DNA from: Lentinus brumalis | Lineage: Eukaryota > Basidiomycota > Agaricomycetes > Polyporales > Polyporaceae | Length of the DNA stretch: 64,000 nt | NCBI GenBank assembly: GCA_001792895.1 | Contig: MARA01000027.1 | Coordinates: forward strand, 62,001-126,000 | Reading direction: 5' to 3' | Shown: piece by piece, positions 48,240-59,330 of the stretch | Position numbering within the stretch: position 1 is the first letter of the stretch | How the letters are laid out: every line of letters starts with the position of its first letter | Translations under genes and position numbers: made by a program | The notes under the pieces: model-generated | Told to the model about the DNA's origin: nothing | The model's database searches: none | The model's input: the letters and a program-made list of their open reading frames with translations, nothing else

Positions 48240-48720
48240 GGCGTCGTGGTACGAGGCTGAGATGTACTCGATGTCTGCCCCTGCCGGAGCGAGTCGAAGA
48301 TGTCAATCGTCCCGCTACAAGCTCATGCTGTACAATCTGACGGTAGAGCATCGAAGAAAACAAGGCTTCAGGGATTGCGGATCTCGGATCTCCAGGGATG
48401 ACGAATCAGCTGAGCCCGCGCAGGCCGCAACCGTGCTGAGTCCCGGTACGCTTCTGCTGGAGTGGCGGAGCTGGCGTCGTTCTGGAATCGAGAGGTATGA
48501 GAGATGCAGCAAGAGCAGCCCCAGCGTCGTGGAGAAGAACGTCTCGTGCAGCGGTGAGGCGGAAGTGGCCATGAGGTGTAGGGTTCTCGCAATACGTGTT
48601 TGAAGAAGAGTCCTGGCGGACGAGAGCGCGGATGGTGTGGTCGCGGGAGAGGGCCATCGCGAGCACCGAGGAGCTTGCGTGGTTGTTGTCATTTAATTGC
48701 AGTGGCGCAGTGTCCGAACC
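48240..48720 (-). pseudogene. Unassigned minus-strand relic, paired with 58.9-59.3 kb
   Basis: A minus-strand frame (48,891-48,406) contains SSSVLAMALSRDHTIRALV and LDSRTTPAPPLQQKRT. The second piece matches LETQTTPAPGFVQQGT in the corresponding frame at about 59.1 kb, so the two are diverged copies of one coding region. The phrase ALSRDHTIR recalls the blade motif of beta-propeller proteins such as the Nup120/160 nucleoporins. That is a weak guess. Stops and frameshifts interrupt both copies. Confidence 0.4.
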
Positions 48721-48769
48721 GGGTCGACGCATACACCCACGTACATACAGCTGTCCTCCACAGTAGCAT

Positions 48770-49351
48770 ACCGGGTCGGACGAGAGATCGGCGTGTCCAA
48801 GACTGATGAGGGCGTTAGCAGATGACGGAATTCGCCTTGCTGAGTCGGACGCGGGATGCCGCCGGTTCTCCGCCTGCGCGGTGAGCTCCACGACATGGAT
48901 CAGTCAAGATGCAAGGATAGACGTACTGTGCTCGTCTGGCCTCGATATCCCATGTCATGAGGCAGATTCCAAGAGGCGCAGCAATTCCCGCAACTGTGGC
49001 CGGCCGTCGTGAGGAAAGAATTGGAGAAAAGTGCGCAGAGGACGGGGAATACTTCGGAAGGGTCGGACACGTCGGAAGGGCGTCCTACGAGAGGGTAGAA
49101 GTGTCGAGGAGGCGTCGAAAGTATAAGTCCGACGCGGGTGCGCGGTGTTCGTCCTGTGTGTGTGCAGTGAGCCCGACGGTCTGCTGCACTTCCGGCTTTG
49201 CAGCGAGATAGAACGTACCTTGGTGCTCACCTGGGTACTCGCTCCGGAAACTCGTCGTCGTTGGGAGGAGGAAGGTCGAGGACGAGACGCGGGGACGCCC
49301 GCACGTGTTCGACTCGCGATCGCTGTCTCTCGCTCACTCACTCACACCACG
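48770..49351 (+). promoter_or_regulatory. Decayed MnSOD upstream modules
   Basis: Two to three copies of an approximately 300 bp module precede the solo relic. Each has a TGAGTCGGACGC-type run, a GTATGCAGTGAGC-type run (here GTGTGCAGTGAGC at about 49,158-49,170) and CTGTGGCCGGCCGTCGT (near 48,994). The same modules lie upstream of the working MnSOD at 59.3-60.0 kb, and one copy lies upstream of each array relic. Their role is not known. They probably include the MnSOD promoter and upstream activating region. Confidence 0.5.
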
Positions 49352-50121
49352 ATGTCTTTCCTCACGACCATCGCCTCCTGCACGCTTCGCAACGTGTGCT
49401 GTACCCGCCGGGTCTCTCTCCTTGGCCGCTCGCACCGTACACATGCTGCTCGACTATTACCAGCACCGCCAGGTGTACGTGAACTCCCTTCCTGGAGGCA
49501 TACGTCAAGCAGAACAAGGTCCAGCCCGTAATCAAGTTCAACAGCCGCGGACACATCAGCCGCTCTCTCTTCTGCAAAGGCCTCGCGCCACAGTTTCACG
49601 GCCGCTGCCAGTTCAAGTCTGGCCCGCTGAAGGATGCGATTGCTGCTGAATGGAAGCGTCGACAGTGGTGAGTGCTGTGTCTGTGTGCATTGTGTGGAGG
49701 ACGGAGAATGGAGCCTGCATCCTGGTCGCCAGTCAACTTGTCTTCTACGCGATCGTCTCTCGCAGCATGCTGGATGACTTCTTCCCATTCGAAAGACGCA
49801 TCAGAGCCAGAGCGGTCGGAAGATGTGCAGACACCTCGCACCCACACGTCTCCCACACCCATCCCCTTGCTTGAATTCACGTCCGCTAACAGGCCTTACA
49901 GCGTTTACGGAGAACCCGCTCCTTCTTCCCGTGCCCATCATCCACATCTAGGAGTACGCGTTCGACCTCCAGTACTACCCCGTCAAGGCTGTGAGTCTCC
50001 TCCGGCGCGCGCTCGCTGCTCAGGTATGCGAGAGAGCTGACCTTCACGCTCGCAGTACGTGATCGCCATCTGGAACCCCATCACTACAACGAGCTCGTGC
50101 GTCGCTTCGTAGAGCCTGAAG
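49352..50121 (+). pseudogene. Solo MnSOD relic outside the array
   Basis: It begins with the intact start MSFLTTIA at 49,352, the same as the working gene, but shifts frame within the targeting peptide. A deletion then joins exon 1 directly to the middle of exon 2, removing the helix with the first metal ligand. Remaining pieces are KFNSRGHISRSLFCKGLAPQ, with the ligand His changed to Arg (NHSLFW to SRSLFC), and [12 protein letters not shown]. Next comes PIIHI-stop-EYAFDLQYYPVKA, where Trp is a stop and the last ligand His is Tyr. The end is YVIAIWN...NELVRRFVEPE. Introns 2 and 3 are present, so the copy is a genomic duplicate. Confidence 0.88.
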
Positions 50122-51500
50122 ACTTACATGGCTTCCGGCACGGCCTTCGAGGATCCAGAAGGAGGAGAGCATGCACTTGCTGGATGGGGTGGGATACCCC
50201 ACACTCGAGAGACCCGGCGGTACGTCGTTCCCGCCTATCGTCGCGTACATTCCGGGTTCGCGGAGGAACAAACAACCAGTGGCCAGTCGCGGGTAGGACG
50301 GACGACGGGCTCGGACCATGATGCCCCGTCTGCACTCCTGCATACGACGATCTCAGCAATCTCCGTCGTCCTGCCCTCTTCAATATCGCGAGACTCCCCC
50401 GTACTGCTCCCCCATCCGATATCCGCCGTGGCTGTAGCGGCTGTCCCGCCCATGTCTGCAGCTATTCGTCCACGTTCGACGCGCTGTACCGTGGTCGCGC
50501 GTGCCTCTGGCTGGAGGTTCATTGAGCGCCCCAACATCCCCATCCGCGACGATCTGGGCGATCAATGAATCAAAGCAGAGGAGATCAGCGTGCGTCGAGT
50601 CGGTGCGCCCCGCCCGTCAGCGTGGGGCACTTGGTTGGGCGCAGTCGTCGCGATGACCTCGCGATGTTCGGGCGCGGCTGGCGTCACGAATGTCCGAGCT
50701 GTTTGTGTGGATCGTCGCCTCGGGGACGCTACCGGATGACACGCAGCTACCGGACGACGCGTCGGCAGGAGAATATGCGCGTCCTCGGTGTCGTTTGGTC
50801 GACGAACTGAAACAAACCGCTCGTAGGAGAGACTCTCGGACTATTGTGACCAGTCGAACAGGAGCGTACTGCCTACTGCCGAGCAGGCTCAAGCTGGATT
50901 TTACCCGCCGTCACGGAGTTCGTGCACCTGGGCCGCAGGCGGACGTTCCTTTTGCTCTGCCTGACGTTATCCCTCCCAAACCCGCAGTTGCGAGCTCTTG
51001 CAGGCGCGCAGGCCTTGAGATCTGACTTTGCGCGGAACCTCCACACTGACACCAGCACCTGGATCTTCTGCGCGGGAGGCGGAACCAGCGCGAGCGTCGA
51101 AACTCCAGTGTCAGCGGTTCAGGTCGCACGCCGGGATCGGGTGTGCGTACGTCTCCCCGCAGATTCCTTGCCCATATCCGGGGCTGGAGTGCCCGAGCGG
51201 CGGGAATGTCCGAGCTAGGCCTGCCTCATCACTGGGGGTATCGAAAGTTCTCTCGTTGCAGAGGGCGGATAGCGCGTGTGTTCAAGTTTGGCGGGCGGGT
51301 GTAGTCTCTGGGGTCGGACATATTTCTGGAGGAGTGCGGGACGTGGATGGAACGGTGTTCTAGTCCAGCTCGAGGATGAGGGCGAGGTCATAGGTGAGTT
51401 TACGTCGCTCGTGCATTGGACATTTCGTTCTCTACATACATTGGTTGTGGCTCGTCATGGAGTGAAAATCGCGCCAATGTATACGACCTATGATTACCGC
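50122..51500 (+). pseudogene. Solo copy of the array's downstream cassette
   Basis: Landmarks occur in the same order and spacing as in the array. They are YDDLSNLRRPALF (near 50,344), ARASGWRFIERPNIPIRDDL (near 50,500), DVPFALPDV (near 50,943) and APGSSAREAEPARASK (near 51,055). A final stretch with GGAGTGCGGGACGTGG (near 51,328) follows. Divergence from the array copies is high. No product is recognised. It shows that MnSOD plus cassette already existed as a unit before array amplification. Confidence 0.5.
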
Positions 51501-51804
51501 GGACTCTCGTAGATATGCTGCGAGCAGGTTTGAGGTCAACGACGAGTAGCTCTGCTCGATATTCAGTCTGAGACTCACACCTCAAGCCTGGACCTCTCAG
51601 CCTAAGACACTGTATATACAAAGGGCAAATGCCACGCAGATATGGGTACATAACGATCGTACTCGTCATACATCAGTAACACTGTCCCTCCGGGTTTCGT
51701 TTGTCGTAAATGTCAGTACTGCAAGTAGATGACCGCAAGCTACATAGAAAAAGCGCAGGACGGCTTCGCGTCTGGAATTCCGAGGCTAGTCACGCGATCA
51801 ACAC
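51501..51804. other. Intergenic
   Basis: This is the 3' flank of the F-box/WD40 gene. No feature is seen in it. Confidence 0.5.
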
Positions 51805-54248
51805 CTAAGTATCGTCGACGGAGGAAACTGGCACGTCCCTCACGAACATGGACAGTAAGCGTATACGCACTCTTCCGTCATCGCCTGCCGATGCCAGGAC
51901 TCTCCCGTCCGGCGTGAAGCCGACATGTCTCACCTCCCTGTCGTGGTCGCGGAAGGTCCACAAGAGCTTTCCATCCCTAGTGCTCCACAACCGGACGGTG
52001 CGATCGTCAGAGGCGGTGGCGACGTATCGCTCGCACGGAGAGAAGCATGCAGCGGTGACCCCATTCGTATGGCCATGGAGGATGACATGCAGCGAGAAGT
52101 CGTCGGGCCGGGCCAAGGAACCCTGCGATGTGGGAGTCTTCGTGCGGCGTAGGATAGGTACACTCTTGTCTTCCCACCACCAAGCAATGAGGAAGGAATG
52201 TTGAGGAGATATGGATGGCGACCGAGCCGGCGAGGATCTTTGGGGCAAGAGCGCAAGGATGCCGCAGGGCTCCACTTGAGTCGATGGAAACGAGGATATG
52301 TCCCACCAGCGAATTGTGCCGTCATCGAAACCTATCACCAGCTGGGTATCACCTACGAAGATCGCCCACCAAGGACTTGAGTGAGGGTGTCCGTAGCTCA
52401 GTCGGTGCGTCAGGGTGTATGCAGGGGTTGAATCGCCCACTGGCATTTTCCAGATGCAGCATCCAGGTGCACCATTGTTCCATACTGCGACGCATGAGCC
52501 ACTGGAAGAATGTGTGATATGAGTGCGATGTTCGAAGAGTCCTTCGTAGATAACAGGGAAGTGGTCGGGTGATAAGGAAACAGGGTCACTGGTTGTCACC
52601 GTTCCTGAGTGGAGTACGTGCACCTCCGTTACCGACAGATATGCGGACCTCGGCTCTTTGTCTTCATAGTGTATCCCCCATTCCATGACTGAGAGAGTGA
52701 GATGATCGAGACTCTGGCTCCGCCATGCACAGGAGTGCTCGCACCTGAGGGGTCCTGGCATAGAGGTGACTTGGACACCGTCGACGACGCGCCAGATTAG
52801 GAGACTATAGCCGCATGTTATGCCTGCCAAGAAATCGCCAGTGTCAGAAAAATGGAGAGAGAGGACGCCCTCTTCGGGACACTGCATCTCCACGAGAGTC
52901 CTCTCTGGAGCTGTCGTCCCGCTCCACACAATGACGGTGCCATTGGCCGCTCCGGTGGCAAAATATCGACCGTCCGGGGAGGTGTCCATGGCTTGCACCC
53001 TCGTCTCGTGGCCCAGGTGGAACTCCCCGTCTGGGTACCCTGTAAAATGATGATGTGTAAATTACAAAAGTCTGGAATGGTGGTGTGCACATGTCGTACT
53101 CACCGGAAGAGCACTGAACCTGAAGCAATTTAGCCTCGTGGAGACGGGGCAAGTATCTTTGAACAATCTTTGCGGTGGGGCTGTTGCGCTTTACTTCCGC
53201 TACTGATACGACCACGCTTGGTATCCCAAGCGCAAGGATAGCATCCTCTAGCGGATGACCGACATGGTCGGAGATGGTCTGCCAATCCTGGGTGTTCCAG
53301 AAGCTGATAGTCAAGCTGCGGAGTTTGTTCGAGGGCATAGTGGCGATTACTGGGACGATCTGGTCAAATGAGTCTTCGATCGGGTCATAGACCAAGAACT
53401 CCAGGGAGTGGAGGTGTTTCAACTCGGACAAGTCTACAGTGCTATGCTTGTCTGTAAAAGCCTTAAGAGTCAGCGATGGTATACGAGTGGTATTATTGTC
53501 AGTACAAACATACCGTTTAGAGCACTCGGATCGCACCGCAGTACGCGCAACGTGGAGAGCGACATCTGAACGATGAGACAAGCAACCGTGTGGTCCATCT
53601 GAGCAGAACATGTCAGCGTGCAGCTGCGATTGCTTGGAATGTACTAGTACATACTACTGTCACTTCTGTCAGCATCTTGCACTTGTCGCGGTACCGCGAG
53701 GTGTCAGTAGTCGTGATCTCCATGAGGTTGCTCTCGGATTCGAGGCGTCGCAATCGCGGCAAGGCCATCAAGACCCTCGCGAGCTGCACACTCGTGCGAA
53801 AGTTCAGGTAATCCAAGTTCAGCTCTTGCACATGTAGGTATGCCTTGATATGGAGGAGCGTAGTATCATGGAAAGAGACGGAAGGGGGACGGTATTCATA
53901 CCATCCCCTGCCGCGGATGCTGTACCGCTGTAGATTTGGCAGCCGCTTCAACAGGTCCACAGGAAGGATCTCGAGGAGGAATCGACGGTCCTTTGTCTCC
54001 GCCGGTGACATCGAGAGGCTCCGGACGAGGCTCGCCATGCGAGGGTTGGAGGCGAAGTAGTCGCAAATGGAGTAGAGGTCTTCTCTTGACCGTACACGTA
54101 TTGCTGCCACGAGGTGGTACCGAGCGTGGCGATTCCATCCGCGACAGATCAAGGCGCAACTGCGGAGCGAGTCGACGTGCCCGAGCTGGTCGATGATGTT
54201 CTCCGCGACTTCGAGAGGGATGTAAGGCAGCTCTGGGAGAGTCGACAT
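51805..54248 (-). CDS. F-box/WD40 protein (753 aa, four exons)
   Basis: The minus-strand exons are 54,248-53,655, 53,598-53,514, 53,451-53,104 and 53,039-51,805. The splice phases agree and give 754 codons ending in TAG. The start MSTLPELPYIPLEVAENI is chosen because the open frame upstream is not conserved: the sister copy at 62.8 kb reads TCA where this copy has a TAA stop 171 bp upstream. The F-box (residues about 6-50) should contact Skp1, and a leucine-rich linker follows to about residue 340. At least five WD40-like blades follow, for example ETRVQAMDTSPDGRYFATG near 354 and GVTAACFSPCERYVATASDD near 672, plus a last blade REVRHVGFTPDGRVLASAGD. These form the likely substrate-binding propeller. 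The expected role (from family knowledge) is substrate receptor of an SCF ubiquitin ligase; the target is unknown. It lies in the left arm of the inverted duplication. Confidence 0.85.
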
Positions 54249-56251
54249 GGTGGGAGGGAGGAAGATGCGAACGCGCAAGACACGCACGTTGACGGTGAAC
54301 GCCTGAAGCCGGCTGTGCTTGTCAAACATGGTTTCCCAAGAGCCGGACACGAGGACCGCGACCGCGCGCTCTGTCACCGGTATTTGTGGTTCTTCCAAGC
54401 TTGCTTAGTTCATACCGGTGAGCACGAAGTGCGTTCCCTGTGTAGGCATGACACGGACAATGGATACATGCCGTGGCCATCGGGGCGGGAAGATATGTTC
54501 TCCGCGGAGAGTAAAAGGAGGTGCCGACAGCGAGACGGCGGATCAAGCAAATAGAGCACATGAATCCGCAGAGGCAGATCGAGGATCGCGCAAGGTCCTC
54601 CTGGTGTACTCGTACTCCAATCCAACTCCAATCCTCCGACTAAGCAGCGCGGAATACGGTCCCGCACAGCCATCTTCTCTGTTAGTCTTCGTGCTCTCAT
54701 GTTGTCCGTTCCCGTGCGTCCCCTTCTCTCTACGCTACACTCGGAAGTTGGAAACCAGGGAACAAGAACGTAGGACGAGCCAGGCGAGTGTCCGTACGTC
54801 AGCCTGCTCAAGAGACGCCCCGACTACACGCGTAATTCTCCGGTCGCCCGCACGCCGTCTGAATTCGTGCAGCCACCGAGGTGAGGCAGATCGGCCTTCC
54901 CGTAATTATCCTCAGGAGTGCGCGCAGGAGCTACGAGCGCATCGCAGGGCGACGGACATGTGGTAGGAGAGAGCCGTACATGGCTCGATCGCTGCGCAGG
55001 CCCGCAGGTCTACCGCCGTCCCGAAGCGCGAGCGCTACCCCAAGGACAACAAATCCGACATGCACAGCGCAGAGCGAAGGGCCAGAAAGTGCGCTGCATC
55101 CCCAGCCTTCGAGCTGCGTGTTGCGCCTTCAAGTTGCGTGGTGCAGATACTAATCACTGCCTCGCAGTGTGCTACGAATGCGGACGCGGTCAGCCGGATT
55201 TCGGAGGACTACATATACAGTGCACGCACCGATGGCTGTCATCTATCGCTTGCCCTACCTCATCGGTAATGTTGAACACATGCGGAGGAAGTCATCCAGG
55301 TACAGGTGCAGCGCGCGGGAAGCCGAGCCGAGATGCTGCACGGCCGGAAGGAGCAGGGTAATCCTATACGTGCGAGATGAATACTTTTCTCCGGTCCCCC
55401 AGCGACGCCCGCCTCCTGCCCGTACCTAGACCATGAGACGAAAGAGCAAGGGGCACGCCCAGCTCCCTTGTGCCGAGGCGTCCGACGGATGATGTCGCTC
55501 CACCTACCCACCCTCTTGCACAACTTCCCAGACTCGCCTCTCGCGAGGCCAGATACACCGGCCAATATCCAAGTTGGCACGGGCCTTATCGGTCGAAGTG
55601 AACCAATCGAAGAGATCGCCTCGGTCTTGAGCTGGAGAACGGACGCTGGCTCCAGGCAGGTGGAAGTGCGCGAGGCTGCGGGCGGACAGTCGTCTCCTCG
55701 ATCCTAGTCCTGCCATGAGTCTGGTACGTCCTTATGCCGGCGCGAACGCGAACAGTCTTGACTGCCATGTCTGATTTTGGGAGAGGCAGTTGCAGAGGTG
55801 ACGGTGACGTTGAGGGCCGGGGACGCACGTATACGACGTAGGCGTCAGCACGGCGAGGCAGCAGTATCAACGCAGGTGACGTACGACCCAAGCACGCCGA
55901 AACGTCGGCTAGCTCTTTTCTAAGCTGGTAGGACCATGGAGCCTCCTGTGCATCGCGCGCGGTATCGACAGATAGCAGCGTCCTAGCGGGTGCGGTTACT
56001 CCGAGGGATCCCGCACACGCAGGCGCGTCGTGAAGGGAGGGAAAGCAATGCATAGCATGTTCGAGTCGAATAGTGTACACACCTATCCGCGACGTCGCGC
56101 GTGGGGCAATCTATCGTACAGTCAAGGCCATCCCGCCTCTCAGCGCAACGCCTCCTCCTCCTCCTCCTCTCGGCATCCTCCTCGTTCTTCCTTCTCACAC
56201 TCCTCGTGCAGCGGTGTTGACGAGGAAGTACGACAATAAGCCGCGGGCAGC
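54249..56251. other. Intergenic region of left arm
   Basis: No gene is recognised. A small plus-strand frame at 55,285-55,380 (EEVIQVQVQRAGSRAEMLHG and on to a TGA) matches a minus-strand frame in the other arm near 61,700-61,830 (ARVQVQ...GSRAERLHGRKE). A minus-strand frame near 55,700-55,850 (TVRVRAGIRTYQTHGRTRIE) is likewise shared with 61,430-61,490. Both are too short to assign. Confidence 0.45.
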
Positions 56252-57094
56252 TCAAGCGGACTTGGCAGCTTCGACGAAGCGGCGCTCGGCCTCCTTGAAG
56301 TTGATGACGTTCCAAATCGCTGTCAAGTACTGCGTGCATAGGTCAGCAATCAGCTCCAAACAGCAGGCGCCCCTACTCGAGTGAAGCACGCCAGGACGAG
56401 GGCGAGAGCGGGGGAGTGAAGTGCGAGGAGAGGGGAGGAAAAGACTCACATCGGCCTTGACGTTGTGGTACTGGAGGTAGAACGCGTGTTCCCAGATGTC
56501 GATACCGATGATGGGGACGTGCGACAAGAGCGGGTCCTGGTTGGGCGTTGTCGCGATCTCGAGCTTCTTCGTGTCGGGGTTGTAGCCGAGCCAGCCCCAG
56601 CCAGAGCCGGATGGCGGGGGTGACCGTGTTCATCTTCTTCTTGAACGCTTCCACGCTGCCACAGTCGGCGACGATCGCGTCCTTCAGCGGGCCAGACGTG
56701 AGCTCGCCCCCGCCCTGCGATTGCGGCGCGAGATTCTTCCAGAAGAGAGAGTGGTTGATGTGTCCGCCGCCGTTGAACTTGAGCGCTGACTGGAGCTTGA
56801 TTTCCTCCTTGGGTGCGGCAGCGTTGGCGGCCGCCTCAGCAGCGTTGAAGTCGTTCGCGTACGCCTGGTGGTGCTTGCTGTGGTGTAGCTCCATGATCTT
56901 GCCCGAGATGTGTAACTCGAGGGCCTTGTGCGCGCGATCCTTCAGTACTTCAGTGCGGGTCGGGGGGAGAGCGAGAGAGGGACGCCGGTCACAGGAATCG
57001 AGGAATAGTCGAGCTTGGGAAGTGTGTGCACGCCGCGTGCGGCCAAGGAGAGGGATGCGGTGGGGAAAGCACGCGTGGTCGTGAGGAAAGACAT
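56252..57094 (-). pseudogene. MnSOD copy in left arm, broken by a 2-base deletion
   Basis: The copy is nearly complete. It has a targeting peptide ([20 protein letters not shown]), LELHIS with the first ligand His, [11 protein letters not shown] with the second, and [13 protein letters not shown] with the Asp and last His. It ends in [20 protein letters not shown] followed by AAKSA. In the conserved AAIQGSGWG stretch, two bases present in the sister gene (CCATCCAGGGCTC) are missing (CCATCCGGCTC, near 56,608). This shifts the frame before the Asp/His motif. Intron 2 is precisely absent (GSVEAFKKK is continuous), while introns 1 and 3 remain. The intron 1 donor is weak (GTGACC). The lesion looks recent because the rest is clean, and a sequencing error should be considered. 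It is divergently oriented to the working copy. Confidence 0.8.
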
Positions 57095-57340
57095 CGTGGT
57101 GAGTCGTGAATGAGCGAGAGCAACAGCAGACGCGGACGACGAGGCAGGCGATATACATATGCTGACGACCACGTGCGAGCGCCCCTCAGGCCTCAGGCCT
57201 CATTGTCCGAAAACCGGCCGCGTCCTCGTCCTTCTTTCTCCCGACGACGACGAGCTTACATGCTGCTGCAAAGGCGGAGGAGAGTGCAACAGACATCCGA
57301 GCTCACTTCATCCTTTCGACACGCGCCTCGAGCTCCCAGC
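57095..57340 (-). promoter_or_regulatory. Promoter of left-arm MnSOD copy, altered
   Basis: It aligns with 59,830-60,192. The CACGTG box is kept (57,170-57,175). The palindromic TGACGTCA of the working copy reads GGTCGTCA here, and the TATATATT box has become GTATATCG. Both core elements are therefore changed. Confidence 0.6.
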
Positions 57341-58889
57341 TCTCCTCCCGCAAGCGTCACTCGGACCGCGCACTCGTTATCTGCCCCTGGTTCACATGCA
57401 TGCTGCATGCCGATGAGCATAACTTTGAGCAACCTATGTGCGCACCGTGCCGTCATATCAGGGAGAGATGTCCAGTCTGAAACGTCGTATCGCAGTAGTT
57501 TGAGGTCGGATGGTCCTACTCACTAGAAACTACGTAGAAGCTTCGCCGCGCAGCATATGAAGATTATTTGACCGCGACCAGACGACTAAGTACGTGCAGC
57601 AGCCAAGGTATAGACTGTAATCGAATACAGTACTCAAGATCAATATCTGCTATGTGGGCGCTGACAGTGTAAGCGACCGAGCTCCGAATAAGCACCTCTT
57701 CAAGTCTCAATCTCTGCCGAGCTCGGAGAGACGACCCGCACAGTCCTTCGTGCCGAACACGAACGGGATAATCGGCAGTGGGTCCTGCGCACGCGTATAG
57801 GGGACGCTCCCGAGTCGAGCCTGTGGACGGCAGTACCGAAGATGGGACGGAGACGTCTTCTACTCCAACTAAGCAGAGAGTCCGAATGTGACAAGGCTTC
57901 CCGGGCGCCGATGGGTTGTCCAGCTAGGAAATAGAGCAGAGGAGGCACTATTCGGTCTCATACCCAGATTCATACCCAGACGGCCTGATGAAAACATGGC
58001 GAATATGATCGAGTGCCAGCGCGAACCGCTCGACTGACAGGTGCAGGTACGGCGAGGACGAGTGCTCGGCATTGAATATTGAAGTTTGAAGGGCGGTGCC
58101 TCCTCCGCATCTCGTTCGCGCGTCGGCGGGCGGCATCGTGCTCGACAGCGGACGAGCTGATATGCGAGGCTCAGACGAACGTGCTGTCCGCTAGGTGAGT
58201 CGAGGACGCCGCGAGTGCCAGTGCGAGTTTTCGCGGAAAATCTGACCAGTGGCCGTCCATGATTGAGCCAAACAAGAGGAAGAAACGGTTATCGCCGATC
58301 CTCACTGTTGGCGAACGAGGAGACGTCCGGGTATGCTGCGGCTCCAGTCTCGACTCGGATGCTTGCGTGGTCCTGGGCCGCCCGAGAAGTATGACAGTGG
58401 TCGGCGTAGCTCACATGACGGAGAGCAGGGCGTCTTCGCCCGTGATGGACACGACGCATGGTAGAGACGGCACGGTACAGATGGTATTGTTGTCATCTTT
58501 AGCGCGGATGGAGGAGAGTGCGCCTGAGACTGGCGACAAACAACGCCAGTCTGAGCCTCCACATGCGCCACATCCCCATTGTGCGAGGCAGGTTCCCAGA
58601 AACGCGAAGGGCGGGCAATGTCCACGCAATGGGGTCTGACGTGACGCGAGTCGTGCGAGATGCTCCGGGTCTCGAGTCTCCGACTCGCGTGAATACAGAG
58701 TTGGAGAGGACTGCTGAGAAGCCGAGTGCGAAGAGAGCGATAATGCGAGGGACTGATGAGGATTGGGTCCTGCTGGTCCGCAGATCCGACGAAAGATGGC
58801 CAGAAGATCGAAGCGGGTTGCGAGGAGGGCGAGGCACGGGCAATCAGTCGTTCCCGAGTATGTATGGATAGGCGGGGGTGCAACGTGTA
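57341..58889. other. Spacer of the inverted duplication, no recognisable gene
   Basis: This unique sequence lies between the arms. Minus-strand frames (for example 58,883-58,302 and a piece near 58,030-58,110 with HSSSPYLHLSVERFALALDH) may be further exons of the relic that follows. Stops interrupt them and no family is recognised. Confidence 0.4.
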
Positions 58890-59330
58890 AGGCTGAGTCT
58901 AAAAGGCAGCGAGCTATGGTTGCAGATGGTGCGGATCCAAGGTCTCGCTGGACAATCTGACTGTCGAGGATCGAGGATAGAAGGCAAGAGCAGGCGCAGA
59001 AAGCAGAAAGCAGGTGGTGGCAGATTGCTAGGGTCGGCGTACCAGCTGAACCCGAGCAGCGTCCTCACAAGCCGCAACGATGATTATTCCGGGTACCCTG
59101 CTGCACGAATCCCGGAGCTGGTGTCGTTTGGGTCTCAAGATGTACAAGGGTAGAGGGTGTGGCTGCAGGGACGGGGAGGAGATCATTTTGCAAGGTGAAC
59201 AGGTCGGCGCACGCTGGGCCTGAGGAAACGCAGGGATCTCGGACTGGAATGAGGACGGGTGGACGAGAACGCGACTGCGACTGCGATGGTTTCCGAAGAC
59301 GGTTATTGTGACCGCAAACAGTCTGGCCTC
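58890..59330 (-). pseudogene. Unassigned minus-strand relic, paired with 48.2-48.7 kb
   Basis: The nucleotide sequence aligns with 48,340-48,680, with shared runs such as GACAATCTGACTGT versus TACAATCTGACGGT and GAGCTGGTGTCGT versus GAGCTGGCGTCGT. The minus-strand frame reads LFTLQNDLLPVPAATPSTLV followed by HLETQTTPAPGFVQQ. In both places the relic lies immediately upstream of MnSOD promoter modules. Confidence 0.4.

Larger units (their letters stand above)
53055..57340. repeat. Left arm of inverted duplication
   Basis: This stretch is the reverse complement of about 59,830-64,000, covering F-box/WD40 exons 1-3, the intergenic region, the MnSOD copy and its promoter. The arms are clearly similar throughout but differ by substitutions and indels; the intergenic part is about 2.0 kb here and 1.7 kb in the other arm. 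The right arm reaches the window end, so the duplication may be longer. Confidence 0.88.

Noticed and set aside
48240..48720. Nucleoporin Nup120/160 fragment
   Set aside because: Only one short blade-like phrase (ALSRDHTIR) supports it; not enough to name a family.
56373..57158. Left-arm MnSOD as a working second gene
   Set aside because: A 2-base deletion shifts the frame before the Asp/His metal motif, so the enzyme could not form unless the deletion is a sequence error.
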